DNA from: Struthio camelus
Lineage: Eukaryota; Chordata; Aves; Struthioniformes; Struthionidae
DNA: 64,000 nucleotides
NCBI RefSeq assembly: GCF_040807025.1
Contig: NC_090967.1
Coordinates: 4,028,001-4,092,000, forward strand
Reading direction: 5' to 3'
Shown: in pieces, positions 60,901 through 64,000 of the stretch
Position numbering within the stretch: position 1 is the first letter of the stretch
Layout of the letters: the number at the start of each line of letters is the position of its first letter
The notes under the pieces: model-generated
Seen by the model: only the letters and a program-made list of their open reading frames with translations
Database searches by the model: none
What the model was told of the DNA's origin: nothing
Translations under genes and position numbers: made by a program

Positions 60901-63900
60901 AAAGAGGACTTGCAGGCTCTCTCTGTCTCTCCTGTCCCACGCGATATTTCAAACTGGGTCAGACACCTATTTAGAAAAATCTGTGCCATTAATTAGAGTT
61001 GAGTGCAGTCAGAATCGGCGATTAGTGGGAGAGCAGCTTTCGCCATCTCTCTTTCTTAGACCAATAACTCTCGAGGTGTTTAAAGTTTAGAAAGAACCTT
61101 CTCTTTATCAGCTGTCTTGCATACGTTTAAAGATTTGATGGTTGTTTCTAACTGCCATTTAAAAAGCAGTCCTCTTCTGTAAAGATTTTATATTTTTTAG
61201 AGTCAAACTGTTTGGGATTTTTTTTAATTACACCAGTCAGTGTACTGACCACATTGTAGCTTCATAGAAAGGTTGGATGACTGAGAGTTGTGCAAGTGTT
61301 TTTATTTATCTGAACTCTGCCTTTTCAGTCCTTGTTTCCTAAGAAACCAAGCATATATGGTGCTGCTTCATGTGGACAGTGAGTCCGACTTTCTTGACTT
61401 TCTCTCCCAGCAATTTTTTATTTGGTTGCTCAGTTTCAGACAAGCTTTGACAGAGGGTAACCACGTACCTCCCAGACTAATGAAAAAGGGGGCTGGGGTG
61501 CAGACGGACACTGCCAACCTCTTCTCTGAGGGAAAGGCTGCAGCGTGATCTCACCCTTATTAGTCAGCAGAGAACCAGCCCTGGGACGGCGTGCAGAGGA
61601 AATCCAGCTCCATTGTTTCCACTGCTCATGGAGCAACTACTTATTTATTTATTTATTTTAATTTGACCTTTTAAAATAAATGCATCCTCTGGGATTCCTA
61701 AGCTCATTTTAAAAAAAAAAAGTCAAGGTAAGGTTGAAAGCGGTTTAAGGATGAAATATGTAATTTCTCCCACTGTTGCTAGGCAATAATATATCTATAA
61801 CTCGCATTTATGCTGTTTGTTTCAGGTGCAATCTGTGCAGCACGTATATCCATCCCAGGTCCAGTATGTGGAAGGAGGAGAAGCTGTTTATACCAATGGA
61901 ACCATGTAAGACTCTCTCATTCCTAGTAGCACATCCTCCATTTCACCCAGCTGGGTCTGAGCCGTTTGGTCCTTCCAGGCTCCTTCCATGCCAGTGTTGC
62001 TACTGGCACTGCCCACCATTAAAAGGAGGAAGAGGAGGAACTCTTTTACAGGCTTCATTGTATGCGTGGGTGTAGCTTCAGCCAGACTCCAGCCTTGGAG
62101 GAGGCATTGTACTTCATGGAAGAGGCAGTTCTCTGGGGAATCCTGCTCTTTTATGTAACAGGGTCCAGTGTTTTCTTTTCCCTAGCCCTTTGTGTGCAGA
62201 AAGGAGGTGTGACTTTAGGAACCAAAGCATAACTCTTTTCAGAAGCAAGGAGTTTAGCAAATTTTCTGTTGCCTCTGCTGCCTTCTGAGATGCTCTCAGC
62301 TTTGTTCCAGTATGGTGATAGCAAAATGACCTTCTCTTCTCAAGAGACCCTCTTCTCATATCGTTGTGCTCAATTGCTTTGTGTTTTCTTAGGCATGTTC
62401 CCCGCTATGCCTTCGTGGTGCCACGTTAGGGTGCTGCTCCAACCAGCGTGTAGGTGACACTGAGTGAGTGCAGCTCTGCAGTGAGGTGTGGATTTTCTTC
62501 CCATCTTGCCTCTACTCAGAATGGCATGGTTCCTTTGTAGAGTTGGTGAGATTATTTTAAACAGTGTGCTGCTTCATTGCAGCTCGCTTGTTTTGTAGAG
62601 GCTCTGACAACGCTTACGTCCGGGTTTTTCAGAGCGTGACATGACTTTTTTTTTTCTGGTCTGCGGTTTGGATGCTGACTGCCGAAGGACTCCAGTTTCC
62701 AGGGTATTTAGTTCTAGTCAGGGAAAAACCCTCCTCCAGGACAGGAGGGGATCAAAGGGCTAAAGAGAAGAACATCATCCTTTCACTGGTTGTCCTGAAG
62801 CGAGGAAAAGCTTCAGGTGGGCTTCCCAGTGCTGCCGCTGCACTGCTTCGGCAGCTCCTGAACTGTAGCATTGTATAGATCCTGTGGCAATGTCACAGCA
62901 AAATACTGCCCACCCACCAGCTTTTTCACAGGGGTTTGCAATGAGGGTCATCATCTCCTATACTGAAAATTGAAAATGCCATAGGTGAAAATGCCAGATA
63001 AGGCCAATTTCCTGTTCCGTAGCAAAAACGAGACAGAATCAGAAAACTTCAGTTTTCCTAGGAAATGTTTGGTTTCTAGTCCCTGAATGTGTAGAGTGAC
63101 CTTCGAGCTTGTCTTTTTTTTTTTTTTTTCCCCTCCTCTCTTTTAAGGGGAAAACTATTGATGTCAATTAGCTCTCCATATTAGTTCTAGAGCACTTAAC
63201 ACATCTTAACACTTGGAAAAGTTTACCTAGGTGCCTAAGCTGCATTTTCAACAGTTGCGTAAAAAGCTTTAGACTTTCAGGTGTGGCTTTTTTTATGATA
63301 CTGTTTATGAACAAAGGCTCTTGCATAGCCACTGCTGCACTAGCAAAATTGTGCTTTTAAGGGAATAGTTTATTTTATCCAGTATTAACTGCGCAAGGCA
63401 AGCTGTTGGTAGGGCTGAACTCGCAAGTACTTACTGCTAAAGGCTAGACTTCAGGACTTTTAAAGTGAATGAGAAGTAGACACGTTTTGCAGGCTTCGTT
63501 TACAGATTAGGCTCCTGCAAATAAACCTTCCTGGGCTCTGCGTGCTCTCACACGGTGCGTTCCACCGCTCGGACCAGCCGTGGCTGCGGACCTGTGCTTC
63601 GGGACTGTCACAGGACAGATTAATGCTATCAGAATTGACTTTTATAGCCAAGTCCAATTTCAATAGAGCAAATCCCGTCGACAATGGAGGCGAGGCCTTT
63701 TTTTTTTTTTTTTTTTTTTAAAAAACTTGGCGGAGCTCGCGGGAGCTGCTGGGCGTGCGATGGGATCGGCGCGCGCCTCTCCGCCGGCGCCTGCTCTCCG
63801 TCCTAACCGTGTCGTTCCTTTGACAGACGAGCCGCCTACTCCTACAACACCGAAGCTCAGATTTACGCCCCCAGCAGCGCAGCTTCCTATTTCGAACCGC

Positions 63901-64000
63901 AGGGAGGTGGAGCTCAGGTGACTACAGCGGCATCCTCTCCTACGGCCATTCCCTCTCACAACATGGTGGGCATCACCATGGACATTGGGGGAAGTCCGAT
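57801..64000 (+). CDS. RFX2: RFX2, regulatory factor X2 (N-terminal coding part, four exons, runs off right edge)
   Basis: RFX2 is a nuclear winged-helix transcription factor that binds X-box DNA. It is central to ciliary gene programmes and spermatid development. Exons 57801-57905, 60772-60861, 61826-61905 and 63827-64000 join in phase (0, 0, then a codon split 2+1) into about 149 codons of the Gln/Pro/Ser-rich N-terminal region. Landmarks: MQSSEGGSDSAASVAL, RVLVQAAGSAPKGAQMQ, VPRVQQVPQQVQSVQHVYPS, QVQYVEGGEAVYTNGT, YAPSSAASYFEP, and SHNMVGITMDIGGSP. The order matches vertebrate RFX2 and distinguishes it from RFX1 and RFX3. The winged-helix and dimerisation domains lie beyond the window. The gene is divergent from ACSBG2, as in mammals. 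Confidence 0.95.
57906..60771 (+). other. RFX2 intron 2
   Basis: About 2.9 kb. It contains an isolated CpG-dense segment at about 58,960-59,035 and a perfect hairpin at 60,208-60,257. No exon is supported. Confidence 0.75.
60208..60257. repeat. Perfect 18-bp inverted repeat, 14-nt loop
   Basis: TTGGTTCTGCATCTCCC (60209-60225) pairs exactly with GGGAGATGCAGAACCAA (60240-60256). A further G-C pair closes the outside, and three inner pairs (one G-T) extend it to about 21 pairs around an 8-nt loop. Confidence 0.95.
60772..60861 (+). CDS. RFX2: RFX2 exon 3
   Basis: This 90-nt exon has acceptor tcttctttcag|AGGGTT and donor CAACAG|GTAATG, phase 0 at both ends. It encodes 30 residues starting RVLVQAAGSAPKGAQMQQLS and ending VPRVQQVPQQ, a glutamine-rich stretch of the activation region. 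Confidence 0.95.
60862..61825 (+). other. RFX2 intron 3
   Basis: About 1 kb. Apart from a (TTTA) repeat near 61,640-61,661 and an A run near 61,710 nothing is recognised. Confidence 0.75.
61826..61905 (+). CDS. RFX2: RFX2 exon 4
   Basis: This 80-nt exon has acceptor ctgtttgtttcag|GTGCAA and donor ACCAT|GTAAGA. It encodes VQSVQHVYPSQVQYVEGGEA then VYTNGT and two bases of an isoleucine codon completed by the next exon. Confidence 0.95.
61906..63826 (+). other. RFX2 intron 4
   Basis: About 1.9 kb. It holds T runs near 63,114-63,130 and 63,699-63,719, and becomes CpG-rich in the last 100 bp before the next exon. No exon or repeat family is recognised. Confidence 0.75.
63827..64000 (+). CDS. RFX2: RFX2 exon 5 (incomplete at right edge)
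   Basis: The acceptor is gttcctttgacag|ACGAGC. The first base completes the split isoleucine. The frame then reads RAAYSYNTEAQIYAPSSAAS, YFEPQGGGAQ, VTTAASSPTAIPSHNMVGIT and MDIGGSP to the window edge. A donor-like CAG|GTGACT at 63915-63920 lies inside the exon, but the conserved protein continues through it. Confidence 0.93.

Noticed and set aside
1..64000. tRNA genes, rRNA, CRISPR arrays, bacterial-type operons and viral insertions
   Set aside because: I saw no intact A-box/B-box pair with a cloverleaf, no spaced direct repeats of CRISPR type, and no viral or prokaryotic gene signature.

Overview
The window is vertebrate nuclear DNA. Short coding exons are flanked by GT/AG splice sites and separated by kilobase-scale introns. 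CpG islands mark the promoters, there are long homopolymer tracts, and interspersed repeats are few and old: one CR1-like LINE remnant, MIR-like remnants, and two tRNA-SINE-like tails. The protein fragments and the scarcity of young transposons suit a sauropsid, most likely a bird. A turtle or crocodilian cannot be excluded from the sequence alone.

Two genes lie head to head. On the minus strand (about 1-13,060) is the 5' part of ACSBG2, a bubblegum-family long-chain acyl-CoA synthetase. It has a non-coding first exon in a CpG island near 13 kb and six coding exons at 6237-6137, 3388-3309, 2719-2478, 1433-1345, 780-660 and 179-99. These join in phase and encode about the first 238 residues. 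The gene continues off the left edge before the AMP-binding motif. On the plus strand (about 26,240-64,000) is the 5' part of RFX2, a winged-helix transcription factor. It has a non-coding first exon in a CpG island ending at 26,389, an intron of about 31.4 kb, and coding exons at 57,801-57,905, 60,772-60,861, 61,826-61,905 and 63,827 to the right edge. The DNA-binding domain lies beyond the window. The order and divergent orientation match my memory of human 19p13.3.

Region by region: 1-13 kb is ACSBG2 exons and introns. 13-26 kb is the intergenic gap, with MIR-like remnants, a decayed CR1-like element at about 22.68-23.2 kb and a perfect hairpin at 20,961. From 25.5 to 26.9 kb there is a pyrimidine-rich 26-bp-period minisatellite running into the RFX2 CpG island. 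26.4-57.8 kb is RFX2 intron 1, with a second CpG island at about 46.9-47.6 kb. 57.9-64 kb is RFX2 coding exons and introns 2-4.

The most interesting signal is regulatory. The CpG island inside RFX2 intron 1 carries three clustered X-box motifs, the binding site of RFX proteins themselves, two of them perfect to the consensus. They sit next to a 19-base G run. The main RFX2 promoter carries only degenerate X-box-like elements together with MYB- and CRE-like sites. This suggests an internal, possibly autoregulated alternative promoter or enhancer. I found no tRNA, rRNA, CRISPR array, viral insertion or intact transposon.
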